64,000 nucleotides of DNA, from contig CM059973.1 in the NCBI GenBank assembly GCA_030490835.1, positions 58,718,008 through 58,782,007 of the forward strand, in the 5' to 3' direction. The translations under genes and the position numbers were made by a program. Positions 33,760 through 44,960 of the stretch are shown here, in pieces. The DNA is from Annona cherimola (taxonomy: Eukaryota; Streptophyta; Magnoliopsida; Magnoliales; Annonaceae). The notes below the pieces were generated by a model. That model had not been told where the DNA came from. It saw only the letters and a program-made list of their open reading frames with translations, and did no database searches. Numbering within the stretch: position 1 is the first letter of the stretch; the number at the start of each line of letters is the position of its first letter.

Positions 33760-36700
33760 TGCAGGTTTGTCTTAAAGCTAAGGCCAATAACATATGGTTT
33801 ATGGATAGTAGCTGCTCAAGACACATGACAGGAGAAAAAGGACCGTTCCATAAGATCAACCTATGCAACGAAAGAACAGTTGCCTTTGGAAATAATGAAA
33901 AAGGTAAAATCAAAGGTAAAGGAAATATTTATGAAATTTCAAATGCATATATTGATGACGTATTATTTGTTGAAGGACTCAAACACAACCTAATGAGTAT
34001 TAGTCAATTATGTGATAAAGGTTGTAAAGTTATATTTGAATCCTCTATATGCAATGTATTTGATGATGATCATATATTATTTAGTGGCAAAAGACATGAA
34101 AATGTATATTTGGTTTGCCTAGATGAACTTGAGGAAAAATGTCTAATAGCCATAGAAAATGATTCATAAGTATGTCATGCAAGGCTTGGACATATAAATA
34201 TGTCAAATATTAAAATATTGTGGAAAAAGAGTCTAGTACAAGGGTTACCAAAGCTTAAATATGACATGGATAAGATTTGCAAAGCTTGTCAATTATCTAA
34301 ACAACTCAAAATGTCATTTTCCACCAAAAAGAAAATTTCAACAACTAGGCCACTTGAATTATTGCATATAGATCTTTATGGACCATCGGACATTTTAACT
34401 ATTGGTGGGAAAAAGTATGTATTTGTAATTGTTGATGATTTTTCAAGGTTTACTTGGATTATACTCTTAGCTAGCAAAGATGAGGCATTTTCTATGTTTG
34501 TCACGTTTTCAAATTTAGTGCAAAATGAAAAATAAAGTTCAATTATTTCCATTAGAAATGATCATGGTGGTGAATTTGAAAATAAATGATTCATAAAATT
34601 TTGCAACAAAAAAGGAATTCACCATACATTTTCTGCACTAAGAACTCCTCAACAAAATAGAGTTGTTGAAAGGAAAAATCGGACAATAAAAGAAATGGCT
34701 AAAATTATGCTAAATGAGAGTAAATTGTGTTGGTCCTGAGTTTATAGAAAAATCCAAGAGGGGAGGGGTTAATTGGGTTCTTGAAAAATTCTTTGGTAAA
34801 TTAAAACTTAACCCCTTATAATTTCAATCCCCCTTGATGAAACGTGATATGAGATAGAATGAGAGGGTGTAGATGGAATATAAAATGCAAGCAATCAAAC
34901 CAAACAAGAGACAACAATATATAGTGGTTCGGGCAACCTTCCTTACTCCACTCTTCCAAGCACACACCCATTGTGTCTTAGGTTCCACTATTGTATTTTC
35001 AATACAATCTAGAGCACCCGCTCTCTTCTAGATTCTAGCTCTAAGGGGCATATACAATAATCACTTGTTGGTGAGACCAACTCTAATCAACCAAGTCCAA
35101 TTTATTGGTGAGACAAACTCAAACCAACTAAGCAAAACCCGTTAGTGAGACAAATTCAAACCAACCCCCTGTTTTGCTTCTTCTTGAATTCGGTCTCCAA
35201 CACCGATCCAAGGCAACAACATAAAATAAATAAATAAAAGAGAAATTACACTTTACAACGTGTATTCGATAAGCTCCAGAAGCTCCTTGTCATGTGGAGA
35301 TGATAATCTTAAAAGCACACTTGGAAGTTGTAGCACTTGAAGCTTCAATAGTTGTTCAAATAACTTCAACACACTTGAAGATTAGAAGGTGAAAGCCCAA
35401 CTTGTGTTTTCCTCTTTCTTTCCTCCTTCTCACTTGTCTCCACGTTCATTCTTCAATGATATATATAGAGGAAAAAAGGTTTTAGTCGTTGGAGTGGAGG
35501 TTTACGTGCATCTAGAGCTCCAACATTTGGATTTTCGACCGTTACGAGTTGAAGTCGCAAGTGGAGTCGACTTCGGATGAGTGGAGTCGACTTGGGATGC
35601 GACTTTGTCTTTAAAACTTGCTATCCAGAATTTTGCCTTCGAAGTTGCAGGTGAAGTCCACTTGGGTTTGGGACTTCACCTAAGTCGCAAGTGAAGTCGA
35701 CTTCACTTTGCTGTCTGTCCGAAGTCGCAGGCGAAGTCGACTTGGGTCTGGGACTTCATCCAAGTCGCAAGTGAATTCGACTTAGGCTGAGACTTCACTT
35801 TGCTGAACTTGCAATTCATGAACCTGAACTCTTGAAACTTAAATTATTTCACATTTTCATTTTTATACACATAATTAGAGACAAAATATCTGAGAACACT
35901 TAGACAAATGTATTAGATCCTTTTTAATGATACTTTAATTATTTGTTAATCATCAAAATCAAATTAATCATTCTTAAAGCAAGCATATGATCAACAAATT
36001 TTTCAAAAGATTTTGGGGTGAAGTTGTAAGTACAGCTTGTCATGTATTAAACCGAGTTACCATTAGAGCAATATTGAAAAAGACCCCATATGAACTTTGA
36101 AAAGACAGAAAACCAAACATATCATACTTTTCATACTTTTGGATGTACTTATTATGTGTTAAACAATGGAAAAACTAATTTGGAAAAATTAGATGTCAAA
36201 AGTGATGAGGCAATTTTTCTTGGTTATTCATCAAATAGCAAAGTATATAGAATTTTCGACAAAAGAAATCAAATAGTAGAGGAATCCATACATGTTGTTT
36301 TTGGTAAATTTAACAAAATTCTGAAAAAGGAGGATGAATTAAGTGATGCAGATGATACACCAAAGAATTCAAAAGCAAAACAACAAGAGCAACAAGAGGA
36401 AACCAAGCTAGAAAATTCCACGGAGGAAAAGGTAAGTGAAGGTAATAATTCCTATAAACCTTCAATATAAACCTTCAACTGATTTGAAATTTAAAAACGC
36501 TTATCCAACTGAGCAAGTTACTGGAAATATCTATGAATGAGTAAAAACTAGAAGGTCAAAATAAAATATTTGTGGACAATATGCTTTTGTGTCAAAAATT
36601 GAACCACCAACTATTGAACAAGCTCTTAATGATGAAAACTAGGTATTGCAATGCAAGAAGAGTTAAATCAATTTGAAAGGAATAATGTATGACATTTAGT

Positions 36701-38125
36701 TCCTAGACCCAAAGATTGCACTATTATTGATACTAAATAGGTATTTAGGAACAAATTAGACGAAGGTGGGCTTGTAATAAGAAATAAAGCCAGATTAGTA
36801 TCCAAAGGGTATTCCCAAGAAGAAGGGATTGACTTTGAAGAATCATATGCACCTGTGGCTAGACTAGAAGTCATAGGTATTTTACTAGCATTTACTTCTC
36901 ACATGGATTTCAAATTGTTTCAAATGGATGTGAAAAGCTCATTTTTGAATGGATACTTGAATGAAGAAGTATATGTTGAACAACCCCCTGGATTTGAAGA
37001 AAAAGATCAATCAAACTATGTTTATAAATTAACGAATGCATTTTACGGACTAAAACAAGCTCCACGAGCTTGGTATGAAAGGTTGAACAATTTTTTAATT
37101 GATCATGAATTTCAAAGAGGAAAGGTTGATACTACATTATTCATCAAGTATAAAAGAAAAAATATTTTAATTGTTCAAATTTACGTAGATGATATAATAT
37201 TTGGTGCTACTGACGAAACTCTGTGCCAAGAATTTTCTAAGACTATGCAAAGCGAATTCGAAATGAGCATGATGGGAGAATTAAATTTCTTCCTTGGATT
37301 GCAAATCAAGCAACAAGCCGAAGGGATATTTATAAATCAATCCAAGTATATCAAAGAAATGCTAAAGAAATTCGGAATGCAGACTAGCAAGGGAGCAAAT
37401 ATTCCAATGAATTCAATAATCAAGATCGACACGGATGAAAATGGTAAATGTGTCGACCAAAAGCTATACAGAAGTATGATAGGATCTTTATTATATTTAA
37501 CTGCTTCTAGACCGGATATTCTTTTCGGTGTTTGCATATGTTCTAGATTTCAATCATGTCCTAAAGAATCACATTTATTGGCTGTAAAAAGAATTTTTAA
37601 ATATTTGATAAATACCACTAATCTTGGACTATGGTATCCAAAGGGATCAACTTTTGATTTAATCGGCTACTCGGATGCGGATTTTGCCGAATACAAAGTA
37701 GATAGAAAGAGTACAAGTGAAACATGTCAATTCCTTAGAAATATGTTGGTTTCATGGTATTCAAGGAAACAAACTAGTGTTACTCTATCTACGGCGGAAG
37801 CCGAATATATAGCCGCCGGGAGCTGTTGTGTCCAACTACTTTAGATGAAACAACAACTAAAAGACTATGGTGTTGATTATTATAATATTCCAATTAGATG
37901 CGATAATACAAGTGCAATTTATTGACTAAAAATCCAGTATTGCATTCTAGAACCAAACATATATATGTAAGACATTATTTTATTCGTGAACATGTTGAAA
38001 ATCATGATGTTTGTTTGGAATACGTGAAAATTGAGGATCAAATTGCGGATATATTCACCAAACCTTTAGCAAAATAATCTTTTTACAAAATTAGAAATGA
38101 TATGGGGATGATTGAGTTAAATTAA
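33760..38125 (+). pseudogene. SIRE-type copia pol (right copy), split by a solo LTR
   Basis: Protease has WFMDSSCSRHM, so the catalytic DSG is changed to DSS. There is a TAA between protease and integrase at 34167-34169. The integrase keeps the HHCC finger and LLHIDLYGPS, but has a TAA at 34533 and two more stops before the LTR insertion at 34728-35996, after which it resumes with FWGEVV-type sequence. The linker (36280-36470) is followed by RT with [13 protein letters not shown] and IYVDDIIFG, open at 36855-37844. RNase H ([15 protein letters not shown]) is broken by a TAG at 37843 and a one-base deletion near 37924. Pol ends at the TAA 38123-38125. Confidence 0.9.
34728..35996 (-). repeat. 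SIRE-type solo LTR inside integrase
   Basis: Reverse orientation: TGTTGGTCCTGAG at the left and TGATCAACA at the right. Flanking 5-mers are AATTG (34723-34727) and AATTT (35997-36001), identical at four of five positions. It interrupts the integrase motif between SKL and FWG. Length is 1269 bp, shorter than other family LTRs (1.6-1.8 kb). The GTCGAC-motif block is reduced to 35540-35800. A TATA-type box lies at about 35458-35470. Confidence 0.85.
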
Positions 38126-38699
38126 AAACAATTAGATATGAGAAATGGACTTAGAAAAGTCCAAGTCGATAGGCCAAGTCGACACCGAAAATCCCAAGTC
38201 GACTCCAGGTAGGCGAAGTCGACTTCGACTAGGGTAAGTCGACTTCAGCGCGCAACCGTCGGGCTTCTCCTCCTCTTCTTCTTCTTTCCTTCCTCTCTTC
38301 TTTCTTCTCATTTCTCCTGTGCCATTTTCCAACTCTCTCCTCTCTGGCCACCATCTCTCCTGCTCGGATTCCCTCTCTTCTGGCCTCTCTCTCTCTCCCT
38401 CTCACAGTCTCATTTTTCTCTCCATTCTCTGTGAGCTCTCTGTTTTTTTTCTCTCTCTCTCTCTTCTTCGGCAGTGTCCCACTCTGTTCTTCTATGTATC
38501 GCAGCTCGATTCTCTTTCTCTCCTCTCTTCCGATCTCCACTCTCTCTCTGCTTCTCTCCCTTTTCCTCTCGAGCCATCTGTTCCTCTCAATTTTCTCTCC
38601 AAGCTTTCATTTTCCATCTCAAAATTTCCATTTCTTTCTCTCAAAGCTACATTTGAACATCCCATTTCAAAAACCCAATCCTAAACGGCACCTAAGTTT
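38126..38699 (+). other. pol-env spacer with GTCGAC motifs and a long pyrimidine tract
   Basis: 38155-38250 carries four or five copies of the same GTCGAC-centred motif that fills the family's LTR U3, here inside the internal region. 38255-38680 is a strongly pyrimidine-rich run of CTCTCT and TTCTCC type. The frames on both strands are by-products of this composition, not genes. Confidence 0.65.
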
Positions 38700-39717
38700 A
38701 GAATACCCAAATTGGCTGTGTCCAAACTAACCTAAAGGCCCGTTCCCAGACCATCCAACTCCCAAGCCGAAGAGGAAGTCCCCAGAAGGCAACGGACTCC
38801 CTCGAAGCGTGCCTGGGAAGAACCGTCGACTTCTACCGGCCGTCGGGTCTGATTCCAAGCCGGGACTCCATCAACGACCGCTCCTAGGAAAGAAGAACCC
38901 CCAAACTTCCCAAAGCACTGAAACAGAGGCCAGAAGAAGGGGAACCCCAGCTACTAAAGGACAGGTTTTGAAAATACCGACAACATATTTCAAGACCGAG
39001 TTACAGCACAGCTGGTTCTATAAAAGCTTCTATGAGCGTAAGATTTTTGTACCAAAGATCATAGACTTTAAGTTTTTAAATGATTAAGAGTTTGAGATTG
39101 AGGAGTTACTGGATTTCAAAGGATGGACTAGATTGCTAAAATCAGATGATAGAGTATATCCTGACCTGACGAGAATTTTCTACTACTTATGGGATGAACA
39201 GAACTTCAGTACTTTTGTTAAAGGAGTTGAGATATTTTTGGGTACTAGAGGGGAATCAAGCCTAGATCTTGCCATTGTGCAGGTGGGACGAATCCTAGAG
39301 GTCCCTTATGATGATGAACGACTACATGCAGATCTGTCTCTCACCTAAATGTATAATCAGCTCACCAGGAGCGACAAATATCATCCCAGGATCAAATTTT
39401 TACATTACATGGATTTATCCCCAAGGCTAAAGGTTCTAAGGTTGCTAATCGCCCACTACATCTATCCCAAGGGCGGAGGCAGAAATCAACTAAACCCGCA
39501 GGAGGCGAAAATCCTTTGGAAAGTCGCCAATAAGGTCAAAGTCAGCCTCCCACAACTTTTCCTTGAGGCCCTTTCCTCCAGAAAGGATAACCCACGAGGG
39601 GTTTTTCCCTACGGGACATGGATCACCAAGATCCTAGAGTTCTACGATGTGGACATTGAAGGAGAGCCATTCGAGGTATTGAAACCGACGAATGCGATCA
39701 AAGACAAAATATCCAAA
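38700..39717 (+). pseudogene. SIRE-type envelope-like ORF, 3'-truncated
   Basis: A single frame with only two nonsense codons (TAA at 39085-39087 and 39346-39348). The N-terminal part is basic and Pro/Ser-rich (38809-38960). It is followed by FKTELQHSWFYKSFYERKI and then the conserved core shared with 2-973 (YPKGGGRNQLNPQEA; YGTWITKILE). At about 39705 the frame runs into LTR sequence, so the C-terminal coiled coil and tail seen in the first copy are lost. Its position right after pol identifies it as the third ORF of a SIRE-type element. The first codon is uncertain; the frame is open upstream of 38809. Confidence 0.75.
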
Positions 39718-41437
39718 GTATGTGTTTTGATTATTAACAACTCAATTTGAGTAAGTTTTGGCTACTAATATATTTTTTGCAATGTTTAAGGATATAAAAA
39801 ATGAAAAATATGAAGCATGACAGGTCAAGTTGATTCCTAAGCCGACTCAGGCATCGACTTAGGCCAAGTCGATCCCAAAGTCGACTCCAGCATCGACTCA
39901 AACGTCATTTTTTGTCCAGCGTTGAAATTGGGGACCAAGAGCTGCCGAAGTAGCAAACGAAGTCGACTCCACATGCGACTTGGGTGAAGTCGCAGATCAA
40001 GTCGACTCCAGCATCGACTTCAAGATGCAAACACAGAACTTGAAGAACAAAGTCGCAGACCAAGTCGACTTGATGTTCGACTTGAGTGAAGTTGAAGACC
40101 AAGTCGACCCAAGCTTTCGACTTGGATCAAATGAAGATCAAAACAAGTCCAAAGTAAGCAAAACTGCATGAATTCATCAATTCAGATCAAGAACTATCAT
40201 TTGGACATCTTTATGCACTCCAAGACTCAAGTATTCAAGAATTCAAGATATGGAGTCAAATGGTTTCAAGTTAAAATAATTATACACAGTTCCAAGTACT
40301 ATAAAACAGTAGAAGAACAATTAAGTTGAAAGAACTTAAGCAAACGAAATTATTTCAAAGGAATTTAAGTTCACTTGGCAAGATAAGAAAGTCAAGTCGC
40401 AACCGAAGTCGACTCCAGTAGCAACTTGGGTCAAGTCCCAGTCCAAGTCGACCTAAAGAATAGACTTAGAAATTGAAGGAATCCGAAGTCGTACCCGAAG
40501 TCGACTCCACATGCGACTTGGGTCAAGTCCAAGACCAAGTCAACCTGAAGAGGAACTCAAGCTGCCTGTATACACCTGAAGTCGCACCCGAAGTCGACTC
40601 TAGCCTGCGACTTGGGCGAAGTCACACACGAAGTCGACTCCACCTGCGACTTGAGTCGCAACATTCGAAAATTTGAACGTTGACACATTTATTACGCGCC
40701 AACCAACTCTCTAACGTTCAAATCTCTCCCTCCATTATATATAGACACTCAAGTGAACATGAAAACTTATAGAAAATAGCAGAAACAGAAGATACTAAGT
40801 TCAAAATTCCATTTTCCTAGCCTTGAGTGATCTATACACTTTTGAAGGAAGAACGAGCTTCAAACTTGCTGCTTGCTTCAATGTCAATCGATTCGTTTCC
40901 TCTACGAGTTCTTCCTCGAGCTATAACTTACCTACACAAACTGTAAAGTGTAGATCTTTCTCTTTTTGAATTTGTTATTTGGTTTTGATGTTTGGTTTGA
41001 TGTTTGGTATTTCAAACCAAGTAATAGCAAAGTAGCGTTGTGACTGGAGTGGGGACTCGTCACCTACTTGTGTTAAGTGTTGTATATGCCCCCTAGAGCT
41101 AGAATCTAGAAGAGAGCGGAGACTCTAATTGTATATGCCCTCTAGAGCTGAAACTAGAAGAGAGCGGAGGCTCTAGTTGTATTCGTGGAATACATAGTGG
41201 AACACAAGTCACAAGGAGTGTGAGCTTGAGAGAGTGGAGTAGGGAAGGTTGCCCGAACCACTATAAAATCTTGTCTATTGATTTTTATTTCTTCTTTCAT
41301 TATCTTATTGCTTTCCATTTGTTTCATTAAAGAGGACTGAATTAATCCGGGGTAAAGTTTCTGTTTATAGCAAAAAAATTTAAATACCCAATTCACCCCT
41401 CCCCTCTTGGGTAATTGTCGTTAACTTGGGACCAACA
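39705..41437 (+). repeat. 3' LTR of right SIRE-type copy, 5' end deleted
   Basis: Starts at about TATGTGTTTTGATTATTAACA, equivalent to position 30 or so of the complete LTR at 3003, and ends GGACCAACA. GTCGAC-type motifs lie at 39830-40130 and 40390-40660, and a TATA box at about 40734-40743. The CTAGAGCT...AGAGAGCGGAG block is duplicated in tandem at 41090-41165, as in the LTR at 1258-2956. Confidence 0.8.
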
Positions 41438-42084
41438 GACTTGACATTCCTGATCCGTCCAACACATCTAGTATTCTCGCTCGATGCATCTCTTGCACGG
41501 TGATCCCTTAGTCATTCTATAACTTTGCCATAATCAATGTGCACAGCTCACCCAACACGGGCATAGCGTAATGCTCAATCACCTCAATCTATGCACTCAC
41601 ATATGATCATATGTATATTGTAGCGGAAGCCGATTAGAATAGTCCCTGAACTGTTTTAAGGCAATAGGCCAAAGCTGTTATGGTGTTATTCAAGGGCAGG
41701 TGTAGAATACAAGGAAAGTTGGGGTATGTAAAGGTTGACATGGTATAATGAGGACCATAAATTGTTGCATTGGAACAGTTGTTGCACTATACCAATCCAC
41801 CTCATATTGTAGGACTAGTCCCTACGCAATTTGCTCTCGCTCGAGACTGCTATGCTCAAATGAGTCTCGACCCAATCTTTACAGTGCAAAGCTCATTTTT
41901 TAAATTTTAAAATTTTTTATAATGTTAGTCTATGTTTATTTTTTGAAAGATGTTAATCTATGTATATTTAATTTATATATTAATTTTTAGTTCCTTGGAG
42001 ATGTGTATATATTTTTTGTTTAAATCAAAAATTATATGCACATCTCCAAGACTGATAAAACTCAATTTATAGACTAAACGAGAA
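41438..42084. other. No gene recognised
   Basis: Sequence after the 3' LTR with moderate GC content at first (41438-41880), then AT-rich. It lacks a sustained reading frame and has no motif I recognise. It may be older element DNA. Confidence 0.3.
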
Positions 42085-42560
42085 TGATTCTATGAAATTA
42101 AATATCATAGAAATGATTTGAAGGAACTTCCTTCAGTTTTGAAATGTTGATGATCAATGCACAATTAAATCTATTCATTATATTTAGCATTATAAATTTG
42201 TTTAGTTAGGAGACCAAATTTCATCCAAATCAAATATATGTATAGGCCGCATTTGCTTAGAAACATTCATCTGTAAATTAGAAAAATATTTATTTCACAT
42301 ATGTATTAAAATATAGTAATATATCATATAATAATTTATCCACATAGTAGTAATATTTTATATGATTAAAATTTGAAAATACCACTTAAATTGATATTTA
42401 GTATTAAATCATTTTGTTATGTTAATTTTATATATGCGTAGATAAGGCTCATATACAATGATATTAGACAAGTAAAAGAGATACTTTGATAATATAAATT
42501 ATGGTAAATATAATAGATAGAGTGAATTTTTCATCAACTACTTAAATGTTAAAAATAAAG
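42085..42560. mobile_element. Decayed copy of the foldback element seen at 62001-63086
   Basis: Shares in order the blocks seen in those copies: AATCTATTCATTATATTTA, GTTAGGAGACCAAATTTCATCC, ATAGGCCGCATTTG, a TTTATCCACATAGTAGTAATATTTTA-like centre, and the end AATATAATAGATAGAGTGAA. The arms are imperfectly inverted. Edges are approximate. Confidence 0.55.
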
Positions 42561-42881
42561 TGTTTCATAAAAAAAGAGATTTCATAGAAGTATCTCCAAC
42601 ATTAAACACATTTAGAATAACAGTTTTCAAAACAATTGAAAAAATAAAAAAAAGTGTTTCGCACTTTGATGCATTGATTCAGGACTTTGCTCAAATATCT
42701 CAATTAATTCCCTCACTCTTTCAAGGCTATGCTTATGTTTGATAAGATTTTTTTTCAATATTTTAGAATTAAAAATCAAGAATAAGCATGGAACCATATA
42801 CTTGGGTAAATAGTGCCCTTCAATATTTAGTTCTTTAATTTTTAAAAAATTTTAAAATCTAAAACATTTACTATGTTTAAG

Positions 42882-43396
42882 TAAGGGTGTTAATGGTCAT
42901 AGTTAACCTGTCAATCTGCTTATCCAACACGTTTATAAATGAATTGGAATTGAGATTTTTGAATAAACGGATTATAATCCGCCAACCTATTTAACAATTT
43001 AATTAAACAAACATATTAGGATTGAGATTTTATAACCCATCAACTTATTTAGTAATTTTTTTAATCTATTAAAATTATATATATAAATGTAAACTCTTTG
43101 TTATTCTCCCGCTAAGTTTTCCTCTTGCTATCTAATTTTTATTTTTCAACTGCTGTCCTAATTTTATTCAATTATTGCCTTATTTTTATTTCCTCTACGC
43201 TGAAAATACTCTCTCGTCTCTCCTTACAAGATCATCGTCTGCGAGAGTTTAGGCCTTCAAGTCGTTTACTATATAACTCATTAACAACCCACCAACCTAT
43301 TTATTAAATGAGTTAGAGTAAAGATTTTTTAAATGAGTTAATAAACTAATAAGGATTGGGCTCCAACCTGTCCAACTTGATTTGTTAACACCCTTA
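42882..43396. mobile_element. hAT-type MITE with 8-bp target duplication
   Basis: Terminal inverted repeats TAAGGGTGTTAA and TTAACACCCTTA are perfect over 12 bp. Flanking 8-mers are TGTTTAAG (42874-42881) and TGTTTATG (43397-43404), identical at seven of eight positions. Length is 515 bp, AT-rich, with no transposase. The short frame inside (43125-43307) is not a gene. Confidence 0.9.
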
Positions 43397-44164
43397 TGTT
43401 TATGACATTGTTGTTTCATGCCATCACAAATAATTTTTATTAAAAACTGGTGTTTTGTAAAATTTAATATCTTTTGGAAGTGAATATATAACTAGTAAAA
43501 TTTTTAAAAATGTATAATATAAGTACAAGATATGAAAGTTTCCAGTACATGTAATATACAAAAAAATAAACACATATGAATAAACAAAATAAAAGTTTTA
43601 GTGTCAAAAAAATTTTTAAATTTAAAAGAACCAAGGGAAAGTGGAAACTGTAATTATTGATGTTCGAGAAGTAGTTGGTGATTCTAATAGAAGTGAGAAC
43701 TCCAACAATTCAGCTAATATTGTCATGTATAGAACACCAATTTGGATCCAAATTATCAATGAAACCTATCTCATTGATAAGACCACTTAAGGGAGATGAT
43801 ACAAGAATCTCACAAATAGTGCCTACAAATGGAAACAAGGGAACAAATGGTCAAGATTAAAATGAGGCCCAACCCATAGGAAACGCTTTCCATGCTTTTT
43901 CCAGGGGAAGTGCCATATCTGCCGTTCATTTTGCGTTGATGGCTGAGATCGAACGGGGCATTTTCGGTAATTGAAAATGTGAGACAGACATCGACCGGCA
44001 CTCGGCACTCGCGACTCGCATCTCCTTTCCCTTTTTCTCGTTCGACAGTCGTGTCTCCCTCTAGGGTTTCTCTAGCCCGTCTCCCTCTCCTCCCTCCTCT
44101 TTTGCTTCTGCAAACACGCCAAGGCGTGTGCGTTGGGAGAGGCAGGCTTAGAAGGAGTGGGAGC
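43397..44164. other. Upstream region of the Twinkle-like/CIPK21 island
   Basis: AT-rich to about 43860, then GC content rises. The block 43860-43890 (GGCCCAACCCATAGGAA) recurs inverted at 55465-55495. 43920-44160 is likely promoter and 5' leader (GTCTCCCTC-type pyrimidine-rich leader near 44050-44100). No clear TATA box can be assigned. Confidence 0.35.
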
Positions 44165-44647
44165 ATGCCTCTTCCTCACCGTCCTCTCCACACTCTTCTC
44201 TCCAGCAACCGCTTTCTCATGAGCTCCAAAAATCTGCTGAAATGCTTCCCCACCACGCCTCCCTTCCTCTTTCCCCACGTCCTCCTTATCCGTACCTACC
44301 TTCACTTCCTTCCCACCACTCACCGAAGACATTTCTCCAAATTCCAGTTGTGCGCCATGAAAAAATCGCGGTTTAACTCCGTAGGACCTCCATTGCTTTC
44401 ACAAACGGGTTCGTTCCTCGTTGACTATTCTAATATGTTCTCTGCTTCGTTTGCCTTGTATCCAGACCAGCATATTCCCGCCCCTCTGACAAGCTTGTGG
44501 CTTTCTTTCGCAGTTGATTCATCGAGTGCGGAAGCTCTGGCGACGTTTGGAGAGCGGCTAGCAGCGTTGAAAATGAAACTGGAGAAAGAAGGCGCTGCGT
44601 GCGGTTCGTGCGTGCTGGAGCAGTACACCAGACTGTTATGCCCAGTC
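44165..44647 (+). pseudogene. Twinkle-like organellar primase/helicase, first exon only
   Basis: From the ATG at 44165 the frame gives an organelle-targeting N-terminus: Arg/Ser/Leu-rich, with FLMSSKNLLKCF as in the plant Twinkle leader. About residues 125-160 read FGERLAALKMKLEKEGAACGSCVLEQYTRLLCP. This matches the start of the Twinkle N-terminal domain, in which a helix L..L..KL...G is followed by a Cys, PGQ and LLCP. Plant Twinkle is a dual-targeted DNA primase-helicase for organelle DNA replication. The downstream zinc-binding KCKGG part, primase and helicase are absent from the window. It is either a truncated duplicate or the 5' part of a chimera with the kinase 296 bp downstream. Recognition is from memory of the family and not a search. 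Confidence 0.55.
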
Positions 44648-44712
44648 GTAATCTTCTTGCGCACTTCTTTTTCTGCTCTGTTATACTTATTTTCCATGTT
44701 TTATGATGTGAG

Positions 44713-44960
44713 CCTTTCCACTGCAGACGCTGGTAAGCTGCTTCTTTCATTTTCTATTTTCTCCCACCATTTTGAAATTGGTAGCAACTTAGTTATGTCA
44801 TTTTACCGGCTTTTTGCGTGTTTGATTGTCTGTAGCACTATCACTTTCAGTTGTTTTCCATTTTTTATACATGGGCTTTCCATCACAGATGCAGGCAGGC
44901 TATTCCTTTCATGTTTGTTGCCATTTTTGAAATGGAAAGTAGCTATGTCATATTACCACC
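44713..44960 (+). repeat. Imperfect tandem duplication (~163-bp spacing)
   Basis: 44713-44810 (CCTTTCCACTGCAGACGCTGG ... CCATTTTGAAATTGGTAGCA ... TATGTCATTTTACC) is repeated at 44876-44960 (GCTTTCCATCACAGATGCAGG ... CCATTTTTGAAATGGAAAGTAGC ... TATGTCATATTACC). Both contain a pyrimidine-CAG splice-acceptor-like sequence. The duplication lies between the Twinkle-like exon and the first kinase exon and may have arisen with that junction. Confidence 0.65.

Larger units (their letters stand above)
31549..41437 (+). mobile_element. SIRE-type Ty1/copia element, right copy
   Basis: Order on the + strand: the last 307 bp of a 5' LTR, primer site, gag, pol, a spacer with a long pyrimidine tract, an envelope-like ORF, and a 3' LTR ending CCAACA at 41437. 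It is the same family as the left copy, with similar gag and pol sequence throughout. It carries many more nonsense codons and a solo-LTR insertion in the integrase. The envelope-like ORF is fused to the LTR by a deletion that removed the ORF's end, the polypurine tract and about the first 30 bp of the LTR. Confidence 0.85.

Noticed and set aside
38229..38730. Several overlapping frames on both strands in the pyrimidine-rich tract, including Ser/Leu-rich and Arg/Glu-rich products
   Set aside because: All are translations of CTCTCT/TTCTCC composition in the pol-env spacer of a copia element; they overlap each other and none extends the envelope-like ORF.
21701..41437. The two head-to-head copia copies as one composite element with a shared target duplication
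   Set aside because: The bases outside the two ends (GCAGT at 21696-21700 and GACTT at 41438-41442) do not match as a duplication.
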